A stretch of 64,000 bases of DNA from Palaemon carinicauda (taxonomy: Eukaryota; Arthropoda; Malacostraca; Decapoda; Palaemonidae): assembly GCF_036898095.1 (NCBI RefSeq), contig NC_090746.1, positions 52,050,098 through 52,114,097 on the forward strand, written 5' to 3'. The notes under the pieces are model-generated. The model was not told where the DNA came from, ran no database searches, and was given only the letters and a program-made list of their open reading frames with translations. The translations under genes were made by a program, and so were the position numbers. Below are positions 11,430-25,423 of the stretch, in pieces; the first letter of the stretch is position 1, and the number at the start of each line of letters is the position of its first letter.

Positions 11430-12240
11430 GGAGTGTTCCACGGTTACCTGTACCAGGCGAGTCAAGTTGCCCTGTGGCCACAAGACTTGTCGGAACACGC
11501 GGACTGTCCTGTTCCCAAAGGGTTTCTAGCAATCTGGGAACCTACTAACTGTTAGGTTTGCAAGGATCTCCTTCACACCGGCTTCCACGCCACTGGCGTC
11601 TCCTTTTGACATGCAAGAACGGAGTCGGAAGACGATTCGTCACTGGGTTAGAGGTTTCTAGAAGAGTTTTCAACAAGGTGCCCCTTATCTTCCTTCTATG
11701 GAACCTAAAGGCCTCCTCTTTCCCAAGGCCGAGGTGACCGCAGTTTTTGATTACCAATTATCGACGGTTCAACTCTCGCCGGTACCAGTAGATAATGTGG
11801 CTGATGAAGTTCGGGACACTCTACAAGTCATGAACCTGGATGCTGGCAACATGTTGACAGCTTCTTCTGTGTTGTCAGAGAGGGAGAGGATCCTGATGAC
11901 CATGGAAGCCCCTGAGGAGTCATTGGATGTACCTCGGGTGAGTACAGTTCCCAATACTTCTTTAGCTTGTTCCCCCATCCCTGCTGCTCAGGCCCCAGCT
12001 TCTACCTTGACCCCTGTTCCTATGCCGGATAAGCCTTTTCTTCAAGGGCAAATGGAATTTATGCCTTCCATGAAAGCATTCATAGAAAACCTAATTGCGA
12101 AAAATTAATGTTCTCAAGTAGACCTAATGCTGAGAATAGAAGCCCTATAAAAGGCACTTACCTCTAAGGCTACCCCAGCTTCGAGTCTACCTGAATGTAC
12201 AGTTAAGAACCCTTGGCATTATGCTTAAGTGAAGGGTACC
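11430..12240 (+). pseudogene. DIRS gag N-terminal half (copy 4)
   Basis: It begins after a candidate splice acceptor with a Cys-rich stretch (MECSTVTCTRRV, PCGHKTCR) comparable to the Cys/His module of copies 1 and 3. Stops near 11527 and 11550 interrupt it. The frame 11698-12108 then encodes the LLFPKAE block and the acidic linker, and resumes as CTVKNPWHYA just before the LINE insertion. It is non-functional and diverged. Confidence 0.6.
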
Positions 12241-12304
12241 TCCATATTGCCTTATTGCCTTATTTTTTGTTTGGGTTCCCCCAGGTCCCTCAGTGTGAGG
12301 CACC

Positions 12305-14192
12305 TCATATATCCACCAGAGAGTTGCTAATGCATCTTCCGGTGTATTTTGCATCTTCCAGTCTTGGATGGTCTGGAATGCATCTTAGGTATTTATCGAG
12401 CTTATTCTTAAACACATCTACGCTCACTCCTGATATGTTTCTTAGATGAGCTGGCAGCACATTAAATAGTCGCTGCATTATCGATGCTGGTGCATAGTGG
12501 ATTAATGTCCTGTGTGCCTTTCTTAGTTTACCTGGTATATTTTTTGGCACTATTAATCTACCTCGGCTTGCTCTTTCTGATATTTTTAGCTCCATGATGT
12601 TTTCAGTAATTCCTTCTATTTGCTTCCATGCTTGTATTATCATGTAGCGTTCTCTTTTCCTTTCTAGACTGTATAGTTTTAGAAATTGCAGTCTTTGCCA
12701 GTAGTCAAGGTCCTTAACTTCTTCTATTCTAGCAGTATAGGACCTTTGTACACTCTCTATTTGCGCAATATCCTTTTGGTAGTGTGGGTACCATATCACA
12801 TTGCAGTACTCGAGTGTACTACGTACATAAGTTTTGTAAAGCATAATCATGTGTTCAGCTTTTCTTGTTTTAAAGTGTCTGAATAACATTCCCATTTTTG
12901 CTTTACATTTAGCCAACAGTGTTGCTATTTGGTCGTTGCATAACATATTCCTATTTAACATTACACCAAGGTCTTTAATTGCTTCCTTGTTTGTGATTGT
13001 CTCATTATTAGGTCCCTTGTATGCATATACCATTCCTTCTCTGTTTCCATAATTTATTGATTCGAACTTATCGGAGTTAAATACCATCCTATTTATCTCC
13101 GCCCATTCATATATTTTGTTTAGATCTCTTTGTAGTGAGTTCCTATCTTCATCACAAGTAATTTCTCTACTTATTCTTGTGTCATCGGCGAAACTTCTCA
13201 CTACGGAGTTTTCAACATCACAGTCTATGTCTGAGATCATAATAACAAACAGCAGTGCAGCTAATACCGTACTTTGTGGCACATCAGATATTACCTGGGC
13301 TTCATCTGATTTCTCGCCATTTGCAACCACTATCTGTTTTCTGTTTTGCAGGAATTCCTTTACCCATTTTCCTATCTTTCCCACAATATTATGCTTTCTC
13401 ATTTTTTTTCTCCAATATGTTATGGTCTACCTTGTCAAAGGCTTTTGCAAAATCTAGATAGATCACATCTGTGTCTTTTTCATTTATCATATTTTTGTAT
13501 ATGTTTTCATAGTGTGCTATCAGTTGGGTCTGTGTACTTTTTCCAGGCACGAAACCGTGTTGACCCATATTAAACAAATTATTTTTAACCAAATGGTTTA
13601 TTATTTTCTTTTTTATTACCCTCTCATACACTTTCATAATATGTGATGTTAGACTAACAGGTCTATAATTGCTTGCCTCTAGTCTTGATCCACTTTTGAA
13701 GATAGGGGTTATATAAGCTAATTTATGTTTAACATATATCTCGCTCATATCTACACTTTGTCTTAGCAGTATTGCAAGCGGCTTCGCGATAGTGTTTGCA
13801 GTTTTTTTTAACAAAATCGCTGGAACTCCATCTGGTCCAGCTGCCGATCCATTTTTAATTTCGTTTATAGCCGTGACAATATCTGCTTCATTAATATCTA
13901 TATCTGTTAGATATTCAACATTTTCTTCTCTCATTTCTGTTTCATTATTCTCATTCGCAATTCTTGGTGTGAAGTCACTCTTATATTTTTCTGCTAATAT
14001 GTTGCATATTTCCTTTTTTTCATTCGTTAGCCGTCCTTCAATTCTTAGAGGGCCTATTTCTAATCTCCCTTTATTCATCTTTTTTGCATAGGAGTAAAGT
14101 ACTTGGGGGTTTCTTTTTATATTTTGAAGTGTCCTTTCTTCTAAGTTCCTTTTTTTCATTTTCTTTCGACTATATAATCTTTTGTTCTGCAT
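12305..14192 (-). pseudogene. LINE reverse transcriptase, one frameshift
   Basis: Two overlapping frames (14192-13389, then 13402-12305) together hold RT motifs in order: ASNYRPVSLTSH, GFVPGKSTQTQL, VIYLDFAKAFDKVDH, then FADDTRI (catalytic Asp-Asp) and DLGVMLN. A C-terminal block (YWQRLQFLKLYSLERKRERY) is typical of CR1/Jockey-type LINEs. The frame break near 13400 sits in a T-run. The usually conserved GVPQGTVLGPLLF box reads VPQSTVLAALLF, with Gly and Gly-Pro lost, so activity was probably impaired. Confidence 0.83.
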
Positions 14193-15288
14193 TTTCTATC
14201 TTACATTTTATTTCCCTCATTTTCCACACATTTTTTTCTTTTGCAAGATTTTTCTTCCACTTTCTAATTTTCTGAAATAAGATCCTTCTGTCTCTTGGTA
14301 TGCACGTCTTTTGTTTATTGTTTTTTTTCGGTACATATTTTTCAACAATTTTCTCCAGTATTTTGTACAGTATGTCCTTATTTACCTGTATATTATCACT
14401 TACAAATATATTTTTCCATTCTTTATTCAGTTCTTCATTTATTTCTGACCATTTTATATTCTTACTGTAAAAATTATATTTTCCATATCCTTCCCAAAGT
14501 TTTGTGCTTTTATTAATTCTGCGATCACTTGCTTTGGAATGGACTATCAATTCTATGACATTGTGGTCAGAAATTCCCGTGTTATACACTATTATTTCTT
14601 TAACATAATTCACCTCATTCACAAATACTAGATCTAGGACATTTTCCTTTCTTGTTGGAATGTGGTTAATTTGTTGCATATTATGTTCTAATAGCATATC
14701 TTGAAGCTTTTCAAATTGCCTCTTATCTTCTGCGCTACTATTACTCTCTTTTTTATATGTATACATACAACCACTTTCTTCTATCCGTTCTTTCCAATCC
14801 ACGAAATGAAAGTTAAAATCTCCGGATAGGAGTATATTCCAGTCTTTATGGTTTCTACATATATCATCTATTTTTTCTATTATTATGTCAAACTCCTTAG
14901 TGTTTGGGGGTCTGTAAACTACAATATTCACTAGATTTTCAAATTCAAATTCTACCGCAATCAATTCACATTCTGTGTTGCTGTATTTTTCACAGACTTT
15001 TCCTTGATTTATGTCTCTTCCATATATTGCGGTTCCCCCTTGATTCCTATTTTTTCTGTCTGATCTATAAGTTTGGAAACCCTTTATCTGGTCATCACTG
15101 CCAGTCTCTTGGGAATACCATGTTTCACTTATATTTAATACATCTATTTTTTCAATTTGGGTTAGTTCTTCTAAGAACTCTATTTTCCTTTTAGAGTTAC
15201 TCGTGACTAAACCCTGTGCATTCATCACTATTATGGTTTGTGTTTCATCCCCATTATTTAATATTGGTAATAATATGGATTCTCCCAT
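14170..15288 (-). pseudogene. LINE ORF2 N-terminus: AP-like endonuclease
   Basis: The 372-codon frame starts at an ATG at 15288, 98 nt downstream of the ORF1 stop. Endonuclease motifs are in order: NAQGL (Asn), SETW (catalytic Glu), YRPP, GDFNFH (Asp and Asn), and SDHNVIEL (catalytic Asp-His). The domain nicks target DNA to prime reverse transcription. The frame is intact until it shifts near 14180 into the RT segment, so the full ORF2 is broken although this domain itself looks sound. Confidence 0.85.
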
Positions 15289-15386
15289 GCTTCCTTCCTG
15301 TTCTGATATGATGTTCTTTTCTTCATTTCCCGGAATTCTGCCATTAAAAAATCCAACTTTTCTATTATATTTGCTCTTTCGCCTTC

Positions 15387-16085
15387 TTATTTATTTTTGT
15401 GTGTATACCTGCAATTATCCCCATATCTGCACCAACCCCTGGTATTATAGATGCATTCTTTGTAGTTGGGCTCTAAATGTGCAGATTTGGGTTGAAAAGC
15501 CTCATATCTTGGGGCTCTTGGTTCATAGCGCGGTATATACACGGCCTGCTTTTTTGTTTCTCTTTTTGTTTCTTTTTTGCTTTCATTTTTCTTTTCAGTT
15601 TGCTGAGTTTTCTTACTTTCATTCATGGTTGCAGGATGCATATATCGACATTTTTCGTTGAAACTGCATCCTTTTCCTTCTTTTAGGTTTTTGCATATTT
15701 TTGGATGGAGATCTCTGCATTCGTCTCCATATCCGTCTAAATACACACATTTACCATATATTTCATAATTATGGCATATCTTTGGATGCTTGTAGTAGCA
15801 TCTTTCGCCAAATCTGCAATTCCCTCTTTTCAGCATATTGCAGACTATATCCTTCTTTTCTTTTTTTTCTTGTTCTTGCTCTTCCCTAAAATTATGTAGG
15901 TCCGGGTAGAGTCCCTTGGGTCTATTATTTGTGTCCATCTGGTAATTTATTTCTTCATAAGTATGTTGTTGGATGGCATCATAAGTTATATCAATGATTT
16001 CCTCTGCATCCTTACACATATCCTGTTCATTGTTCTCTTCTTCTTTTTCTTCTTCTTCTTCTTCTGTTTCTTCTTTGGGTTCCAA
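15387..16085 (-). CDS. LINE ORF1 with four CCCH zinc fingers
   Basis: This is an uninterrupted 232-residue frame. The first 50 residues are highly acidic (Glu repeats). Four Cys-Cys-Cys-His clusters follow: CNMLKRGNC...CYYKH, CHNYEIYGKC...CRDLH, CKNLKEGKGC...CRYMH, and near the C-terminus CIYNTRGWC...CRYTH; three fit C-x7/8-C-x5-C-x3-H exactly. Between fingers 3 and 4 lies a Lys/Glu-rich coil. CCCH fingers bind RNA in other proteins, so an RNA-binding ORF1 role is inferred. LINE ORF1 proteins more often carry CCHC knuckles, so this is unusual. A host zinc-finger gene is less likely given the ORF2 98 nt downstream. Confidence 0.75.
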   Translation of the reverse strand: MEPKEETEEEEEEKEEENNEQDMCKDAEEIIDITYDAIQQHTYEEINYQMDTNNRPKGLYPDLHNFREEQEQEKKEKKDIVCNMLKRGNCRFGERCYYKHPKICHNYEIYGKCVYLDGYGDECRDLHPKICKNLKEGKGCSFNEKCRYMHPATMNESKKTQQTEKKNESKKETKRETKKQAVYIPRYEPRAPRYEAFQPKSAHLEPNYKECIYNTRGWCRYGDNCRYTHKNK

Positions 16086-16089
16086 ACCA

Positions 16090-17204
16090 GTCTCGGACTT
16101 GGAATTCTTCCCATAGATTGATAGATATCCTTACTCCTACGTAAGGCTTAACTCGGAAGCGTCCATTAGGGATGATACGATCCCTATGGAAACAGTCATC
16201 CTGGACCACAGCAAGGCTCAGTCTCTTTTGGTTAAGGAGCTGAAGACGGCCGAATTCATTTATACCCAACTTTCTCATTTTGGCAGGAAGCAGGCTACCT
16301 TTATAGCCCTCAAGGATACTGTCTTTCCCTTCACCTCTAAAAGCTTAGAGGCTGTTGAGAAAGCAGAAGTGGAGAGTAGAGCATTGCCAGTGCTAGAGAA
16401 GTGCAAACCTGTCTCCCTAGCCCTTCCTTATGATTCGGACAGTTGGGAGGATGTCCAACATACTTTTACTGTTGGAAAACTAGATAAAGACATTGGAGGT
16501 AAGCAGTTTAATGAGAAACTGCCTAGAATTCCTGAATCCCCATTAAGGACAGAATTGGAAGCTAAAGAGAGAATATCTGCCTCTTTATCCTTTGAATCTT
16601 ATCTAAAAATGCTAATTGGAAACTATCCCAAATCTGATCTCTTCCCAGTCTGGCAAATACTCACATAGCCATGCTTCATAGAGATCTCCATGCTTTCTTC
16701 CAAGCCAGAAGAGCATGTAGAGAACACGTCCTAGCCGCTGCTACGATCAGGCATGATCCTAGGAAGCTGATCAACTCCAATATCTGGGGCAAAGATATCT
16801 TCCCCAAGAAATTGGTTAAGGAAATCATGGACAAAGCACCTCAGGAGAATAAAAGCCTTATAGAAAAGCGGGGTATGCCCTCTAAAAGGAAATTTAGCCC
16901 CGATGAAGGACCTCAACCCAAGGGCAAGAAAGCTAGAAGACACTTTAAGGGAAGGAACTCCTTTCCTGTCATGACAGCCTCAGTTGCTGCCATTCTTCAG
17001 GCTGTGTACACGGTTCCCCAGCAGTATGTATCACAGTCTCCAGCCTTCAACCCAGTGTATGAGAGAGCCACCACTACATTTCACCCTGTCAGAGCTCAAA
17101 AAAAAAAGAGTGGCAGGAGAAGGTCTGGAAAGGGCCGTCAGTCTAGAGGCCGAGGAAGTAGAGGCAAGGCGGTTAAAGATGCAGGTTCTTTACAACACCA
17201 ATGA
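16090..17204 (+). pseudogene. DIRS gag C-terminal half (copy 4)
   Basis: It resumes the gag interrupted at 12240. The blocks ETVILDHSKAQSLL, FPFTSKSLEAVEKA and RRACREHVLAAATIRHDPRKL align to copies 1 and 3. It ends in a basic, RG-containing tail (SRGRGSRGKA) with a stop at 17204. A stop or frameshift near 16668 splits it. As in copies 1-3, the tail overlaps the start of pol in another frame. Confidence 0.68.
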
Positions 17205-17785
17205 GGAGCTCCCAGTTTGATCCCTGGGCTCACAGCAGTCTTAAAAGGACTAGGCTGGAAATGGAGACAGAAACCTCCCCAGTTCAAGAGGTTCTTCCAA
17301 CCCACAACCCCATTCTTGGAGGATTATGTACAGGATCTTCTCCGGAAGGGAGTCATCTGTTGCACAAAATCCATGAACTTTCAAGGGCGGCTATTCTGCA
17401 TACCCAAGAAAAATTCGAACATTCTTCAACTGCCTCCATAGATCTTACAGACGCCCATTGGCATCTTCCGATAGATCGGCATTTCTCCCCTTACCTTGGT
17501 TTCAGATTGTCAAGAAAGGCCTACGTATTCAGAGCTATGCCCTTTGGGCTCAATATAGCTCCAAGGATTTTCACAAAGCTAGTCGAGACCATTGTCCAAC
17601 AATTACGGAACAGAGGCCTCCTGGTGATAATGTACCTGGATGACTGGCTGGTCTGGGCTACAACGAAGTCTCCGTACAGCTCAAGAAGTCATGAAATTTC
17701 TACGGTCTCTGGACATTCAGATCAACTTTGAAAAGTCCAGGCTGTCTTCAGGTCAAGAATTCCAGTGGCTAGGACTTCACTGAGA
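16984..17785 (+). pseudogene. DIRS reverse transcriptase fragment (copy 4)
   Basis: The pol frame begins within gag (16984-17220, with an acidic LEAEEVEA segment), then continues with FQGRLFCIPKK (17217-17441). After a deletion of about 100 nt it continues with ASIDLTDAHWHLPI, AMPFGLNIAPRIFTKL and the catalytic MYLDDWLVWA near 17635. It stops at 17785 where the element is truncated against (TA)n. The deletion removes the LDLSPLNKF block, so it is a pseudogene. Confidence 0.8.
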
Positions 17786-17835
17786 GGTAAGCAAAATGAA
17801 ATTAATAATTTAATTCAAAATGTAATATACTACTG

Positions 17836-17955
<120 letters not shown>

Positions 17956-17968
17956 GTATATATATTCG

Positions 17969-19744
17969 TGTGGAGAATTTTTTAATGTGTGTTCTGAGTG
18001 GGAACTTAGTCCGGGAAAGTCTCCTTATAACAGTTACATAAAGTTCAACAGGGGAGGATATGAGCACTTACTCTCGGGGCACAAACACCCTGCTAATACT
18101 TTACTGTCACAATTCACAAACCATCACTCTTAAATACAAAAGGGAAATTTACTGTCCAGAGGCCTGAGAACTCCACATGTAGAATTTGCAATAATTTATG
18201 GCCTACTCTAGCTTTGTCAGGTCTATAGTCATCTCATTCTCAGGCTCTGTTCCGGCTCCGTCCCAGCTACCCCAATGAGATGCTGGACAGGTATTTTACG
18301 TTAATGTAATTAAGACAAAATCCAAAATGGGAGCAGTGATGTAAAGTAGTTTAAAAGTTTAAAGATAAGGATCTTTACCTTCGAAGCAAATATATTAATG
18401 CAAAGTTCCTCACTGTTACCACCTATAGACTTACTTAGGTTTTACTCTTTAAATATTCCCAGTTTAAACATTAAATAAATGAGGGAGCAAAAAATACTAA
18501 AGAGGTTTAATTAACCTAATATTGATTTATTCACAAATTTACATCAAAGAAACGGACATCTTAACAAAGACAAAATGTAATCATAAAAATGCAATTCAAA
18601 ATGATGAAAATTAGTTAGTTAGACACGTGATCTGCAATAATGAAAAATCGAAATGGGGTCGGACACGTGGCCCATGTGACCCAGAGACAGTGTTAGTCTC
18701 CAAGCAAGAAATAATAATGGAAAAATATTTACACACAATCCCACCGCACACAGTCCGAATAGTGTAAAAGCCAGGTTCCCTATAAAGTTAAAATTAGTCT
18801 AAGCTAAGAATTGGGGGAAAACTAAATGGCCATTGATGTAGTACCTGCACTCCTTTAAGATTAGTTCTATGCCCGTGATAGCTGTTGACCTGGTTGCACT
18901 TTGCACTCTTGACTGGCTCACCCCAAGAATCCTCGTTTGTGGTAATTAAGGTTCCCAGGTTCCACTCCTTCACAGTCTCCAGCCGGCAGCCATAGGACTC
19001 CTTGGTGAGTCACGTTTTGGAAGAGGGGGATGGGGGTGAGCCAGAGGTGCACGGATTCACTGACCAAGTGACCAGGCAGGTCCGTAGGCCAGGGCAGCTT
19101 CTAGTTGAATGGCCTCGACGCTAAGGTCGAGGAGATCACCTGGCTTCACCTGGCCAAACAAGTGACGGTCATGATGCGCACGGTAATCCATTGGGGGTGC
19201 CATATCGGGACTTCAGGACAGGGCAATGTATTGTTGCAAGGAGTGCAGAGGAGGCAGGATTTTGTACTAAATACTTTAGAGAAATCTTGCTGCTCTAAGG
19301 GAGTTTATACATACAACAATCCTACCTATTCTGGCTTGCTAAAAATAATATTTTAAATGATTAATTAGCAATGGACTGGTGCGATGGGCATACATCTTAA
19401 AATTAACAAACCTTAATTGGTATTGAGAAATATAAGATGCATTAATTCAGCAGTATTGAAATTTATATTTAAAATTCAGTTTAGGGATTTAATCTCGACC
19501 CACGTAGTTAAGGAAAGAACCAACATACGCCGTGGTTACACTAAGGCCCTCTGTTGTGCGTATCTAGGCTGTGACGTCACGAGCACGGCGTGCGCCACTG
19601 TCAACAAGTTTTAGTTTAGAATAGTCCTCCCTATGTTCGTTAAAGAAAACTGAATGTAGGAGAGAATGTTTAAGGGGTAGCTATAGTATTAGTAGAAGAG
19701 AGCTAAAAATAAGATTGAAAGAAGAGTGAAGAAAATTCTTCACA
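17969..19744 (+). repeat. 1.8 kb TG...CA repeat, probable solo LTR, copy A
   Basis: It begins TGTGGAGAATTTTTT and ends AAAATTCTTCACA, imperfect inverted termini of about 13 bp. It is homologous end to end to 20026-21806 and, inverted, to 34059-35857. It has no coding capacity; short frames are not shared. TG/CA ends, length and the 5-bp target duplication of copy C suggest an LTR left after recombination. This copy is embedded in (TA)n, where a duplication cannot be recognised. Confidence 0.65.
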
Positions 19745-21931
<2,187 letters not shown>

Positions 21932-22908
21932 TTTATTGATATTGAAATCAGTATTTTCATTTTATTAACATGGTTAGAAAGTACTAACTTGAAGCTTTTC
22001 CTTTGACACATTTTCTTCTTGCCTCAAGGACAGTAAAGGTTGCATTTGTTGCCCTTGACTTTTATGGTTATCTCTTTAAGTACCTCATTTAAAAAAATAT
22101 TTACTAACTTCCTGATGCTTTTCTTTCAAAAGACTATGCTTGTAGACGCAGCTGTAAAACTATTTTTTTTTTTTACTATTCCCGAGCAAAACGGTTAGTT
22201 TAACTGAAATAATAAGCACGAAAAGTAATTTTTGCAGCCAAAGATTCAAGTCTACCTTGATCAAATATTTGTCGAATCGATGTTTATTACTATATTATAT
22301 ATTTGATAATGTAATAAGTAAATATAGTTCTTGTTGTCATATCTACAGTACGATTATGATATTGCATCAGTAACTATCATTTCAATTAACGATTTGACTT
22401 TTCACAGAATTGTAACTAAGGTATTCGCTTGACTTCTAAAGTGATAGCAATAGGTTCCTAGCCTGAATGTGTTTGATTAGTTTTGCTGTTAAACTGGGTG
22501 TTTGTTTATCTTATGTTTTATAGAATTATAGTTACAAATTATGATTCACTGATTGATTTAGAGTTATCTGGTGCAAATTATGAATGATGCTCTCCAAAAT
22601 TAAAGGTTAGTGGATTGTTTTATATAGAAAATTCTCTTCCGAAGGTAGTCTAACATTTTATCATTGCGGATATTTTTTTCCCTTTATCTATTCAGATTTC
22701 AGAGCCAGATTTCCTTCCCATTGGGAACATTAACAATACTATCCAAAAGTGGTGCTAGCTATCGATGACTTGCTTAAGAAAATATGATTAAGGAGGGTAT
22801 ATGGTATTATTATAGTTACTACTATTAAAGTTATGATTTTCTTTTTTTTTATGCCAGTCGGTTTGGTCATCAATTGTGATATTAGACATATGCTTGATAT
22901 TACAGTAC
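21932..22908 (+). other. no recognisable gene
   Basis: AT-rich sequence without a frame over 70 codons that I recognise and without matches to the other repeats of the window. Confidence 0.45.
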
Positions 22909-23065
22909 GGTGCCGGTTTAGTATGAGGCCTAAATTTCGAATATGGCCTACGAAATTCTATCTGTTTTAGTGTGTGGCTAACCCGACCTAACATAACCTA
23001 ACAAGTCAGATAGGCCACATACTATACCAGAATATAAAAGGTATGCCACATACTAAACTGGCACC
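22909..23065. mobile_element. small palindromic (MITE-like) element, 157 bp
   Basis: Its ends are inverted copies: GGTGCCGGTTTAGTATGAGGC at 22909 and the complement of GCCACATACTAAACTGGCACC at 23045-23065, with two or three mismatches over 21 bp. A further internal inverted pair (TATGGCC / GGCCACATA) lies inside. Size and structure suit a MITE, but no target duplication is clear. Confidence 0.5.
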
Positions 23066-23906
23066 TATTGTACTTTATCCTGGTAGCCTACCTGTCAAGT
23101 ATTGCGGTATTACTGTACTTACTGTCAGGGTAACCTTTCCTAGTGATAACCAAATTGTCCCTGGTTGCTTTCATCAAACGATATATTGGCCTGGATATTG
23201 AGGGCAAAATCTGCTGGGCTATACTGTACTTAAGTCAAAGTCGTCCACATGTGCCTATGGCTATCACTGTAGCATCCTTGTAAGTGTTATGTGCTGTAAG
23301 CATTACCTAAGGGTCTATGAAATGTTCATCCGGCCTCCTAGTTTTATCTGCTATATATCCTACTGTAACTGCTGTTGACTCTTCATTTCTTTTTTTTTTT
23401 TTTTATAACTATTCAACCTTTTATAACGTCTTCATAGTGTAACTGGTTCCTAGTCTGCGCTGGGGTATATCCTTATATGTTTTTAGTTAGAACTGGGACT
23501 ACAGCACATATGTCCGCATAATTAGGCCTATAATTCCCTTTTATTGCCATGGTGAGATATATGACACCCTTATATGGATATGGTTAAGCGTATAGCACCC
23601 TTCAGTGGTTATGGTTAGTCCTAAGACATTTTATGGTTAGGGTTAGGTCCAAAGCACCACTGTATGACGTAGGTATTATATAGCTGTAGATATGTTAGAA
23701 CTATTGATAAGTTGATGTGCAGTTACATTTGAACATGAACCTTATATTTTTCTTACCCCTTTATATAGTGGTAAACCATGGTTTATTTTTTGTATGGAAA
23801 TGCCAAAAGGAGAGATTTGCAGCAATGATAATGATCAGAAATGCAAAATGAATATGAGTTCAGTATTGGAAAAATAAATGGGTTATGTAAGTGGTTAAAA
23901 ATAAAA
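23066..23906 (+). other. no recognisable gene
   Basis: Unique-looking AT-rich sequence. Around 23560-23660 a TATGGTTA/GCACC phrase recurs three times at about 35-40 bp spacing, a weak degenerate tandem. No coding or RNA signal is seen. Confidence 0.4.
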
Positions 23907-24194
23907 ATGGATTTTTATTATAAAATGAAATTTTATTGCATACTTACCAAACAATTATTAATCAAAGCCCTCCCTCCTCCCCACTGGTGGATGGCTGGGC
24001 AGAACGAATTGATGTTACCTGGACAGTTGTACCTGTAGCTCCCTCGAGTGGAGGGAGATGACGTCACCTACATCAGTGATGGCGGCGCCACCGAGGTAGT
24101 TTTGAATATATTGTCTGCCATTCGTAGGGAACCTACAGCTATATAATTGTTCGGTAAGTATGCAATAAAATTTCATTTTATAACAAAAATCCAT
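23907..24194. mobile_element. palindromic element with 50-bp inverted termini, 288 bp
   Basis: The left arm starts ATGGATTTTTATTATAAAAT and includes GCATACTTACC. The right arm is its complement (GGTAAGTATGC ... AAAAATCCAT), with about two mismatches over roughly 50 bp. The interior carries a TGACGTCA-related site (GATGACGTCACC) and GGCGGCGCC, features also found in DIRS ITRs of this window. It could be a MITE or a solo DIRS-type terminal structure. Confidence 0.6.
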
Positions 24195-24719
24195 AGTTAT
24201 AGTGAGAAATAGACTTCACATTTTAGTCAACCGATACATTAGTTATTATGCCCCAGCCTCCATTACACATATAGAGAAAAATGCCAAACTATTCAGGTCT
24301 TGTGATGATTTTCATTAGACATCACTCACCTCCTACGTTCTAATTTATTTTTTCTTGGGTAAAGCTCATGAAAACAAAAAAAATCTTCTCAATACATTAT
24401 CCGTACAAGTGGATAATGAGATATAATAAAGATAAAATTATTGGGTGTGACATTTTTCTAAGTTTGTTTCCTTACTAACAAATCTTCCGTTATTCATGTG
24501 GATTATCTTTCGCCGAAGCTGGAAGGTAGCCATTATACTAGAAGTGCGAGGTGGCAACCCTGCCCAACCACTTCAGTGGGTATGTAGTTGGTGGGCTACC
24601 CAACCATCTATATACTGTCAAAGCTGTGAGCTACATCCCATTTTTCTTTTTTCTCGTAGAGAGCGAATGTCTTCTCTCTCTCCTCTAAAGACTGTCATTG
24701 GACTTCATAATTTTTTCTT
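24195..24719 (+). other. no recognisable gene
   Basis: No supported coding frame. The stretch GGTGGCAACCCTGCCCAACC ... GTAGTTGGTGGGCTACCC near 24548-24604 contains partial inverted repetition and may belong to the leader or flank of the following DIRS-like element. Confidence 0.35.
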
Positions 24720-25423
24720 TTTAAACATCTGACTTACCCAGTAGTTATATATATAGCTATACGTCCTTGACGTCACGGCAGAAATTTTAAAACTCGCGGC
24801 AATTGCCGATTGGGTAGCCAGGTGTACCACCAGTCCGCCCTCTAGCCAGGTACCTGGAACCATTCCAGTGATTCTTCAGATCTTCCCTGCCGCCGCACTG
24901 GCGACATTGTTGGATTTTTCACTTGCTGTAACCTGTATGATTGCAGTTATCTTGGTGATGTACAATTTGCTTTTGACTGAGAGTTGGTGGTTAGAATATG
25001 ATCGCTATGTTCGTAGCTTGAAAGGGGTAGGATTAGGAGTTTTTTTCCCCCTACTGTAAAACTAACGAACGTACTCTTAAAAACATGATGATGGAAGGAA
25101 ATCATTCCGCCAACACTATGACGTCACAAATTATGTGACGTAAACTACGTAGTATGACTTGCAAAATTCATTTCTTTTTCTTGCAAGGAATGAAAAGAAA
25201 ATACTAACTTACAAAGCAAAAGTACTTAATTTTTATAATGTAAAAGGAATATATTATTTTTAAGAAAATATTTGTCCTATCAGTATACTTTCTTTAGATA
25301 ATCATCGATATATTTTCAGAGATTAGATTAAACTAGCGTACATTTAATTTTACGCTACGTAGTACTCATGACAATCGATACAGTCCCACAAATTACTTTG
25401 TATCGTTATTTATTTTTTCGATA

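Larger units (their letters stand above)
12240..16090 (-). mobile_element. LINE (CR1/Jockey-like) inserted in DIRS copy 4
   Basis: On the minus strand it reads ORF1 with CCCH zinc fingers (16085 to 15387), an AP-type endonuclease (15288 to 14170) and an RT (14192 to 12305). The 3' end, near 12240, carries a short tandem octamer (GCAATAAG twice), the tail type of CR1/L2-like LINEs. DIRS gag resumes immediately outside both ends. I could not identify a target-site duplication with confidence. The clade call is tentative. Confidence 0.82.
11412..17785 (+). mobile_element. DIRS-like retrotransposon copy 4, diverged, split by a LINE
   Basis: The left half (11412-12240) and right half (16090-17785) align to consecutive parts of gag and pol of copies 1 and 3; the LINE at 12240-16090 interrupts gag. 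The right end stops inside pol shortly after the YLDD motif and runs into a (TA)n tract. Recombinase, ICR and ITRs are missing. Divergence from copies 1-3 is large enough to call it a sister family. Confidence 0.78.
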
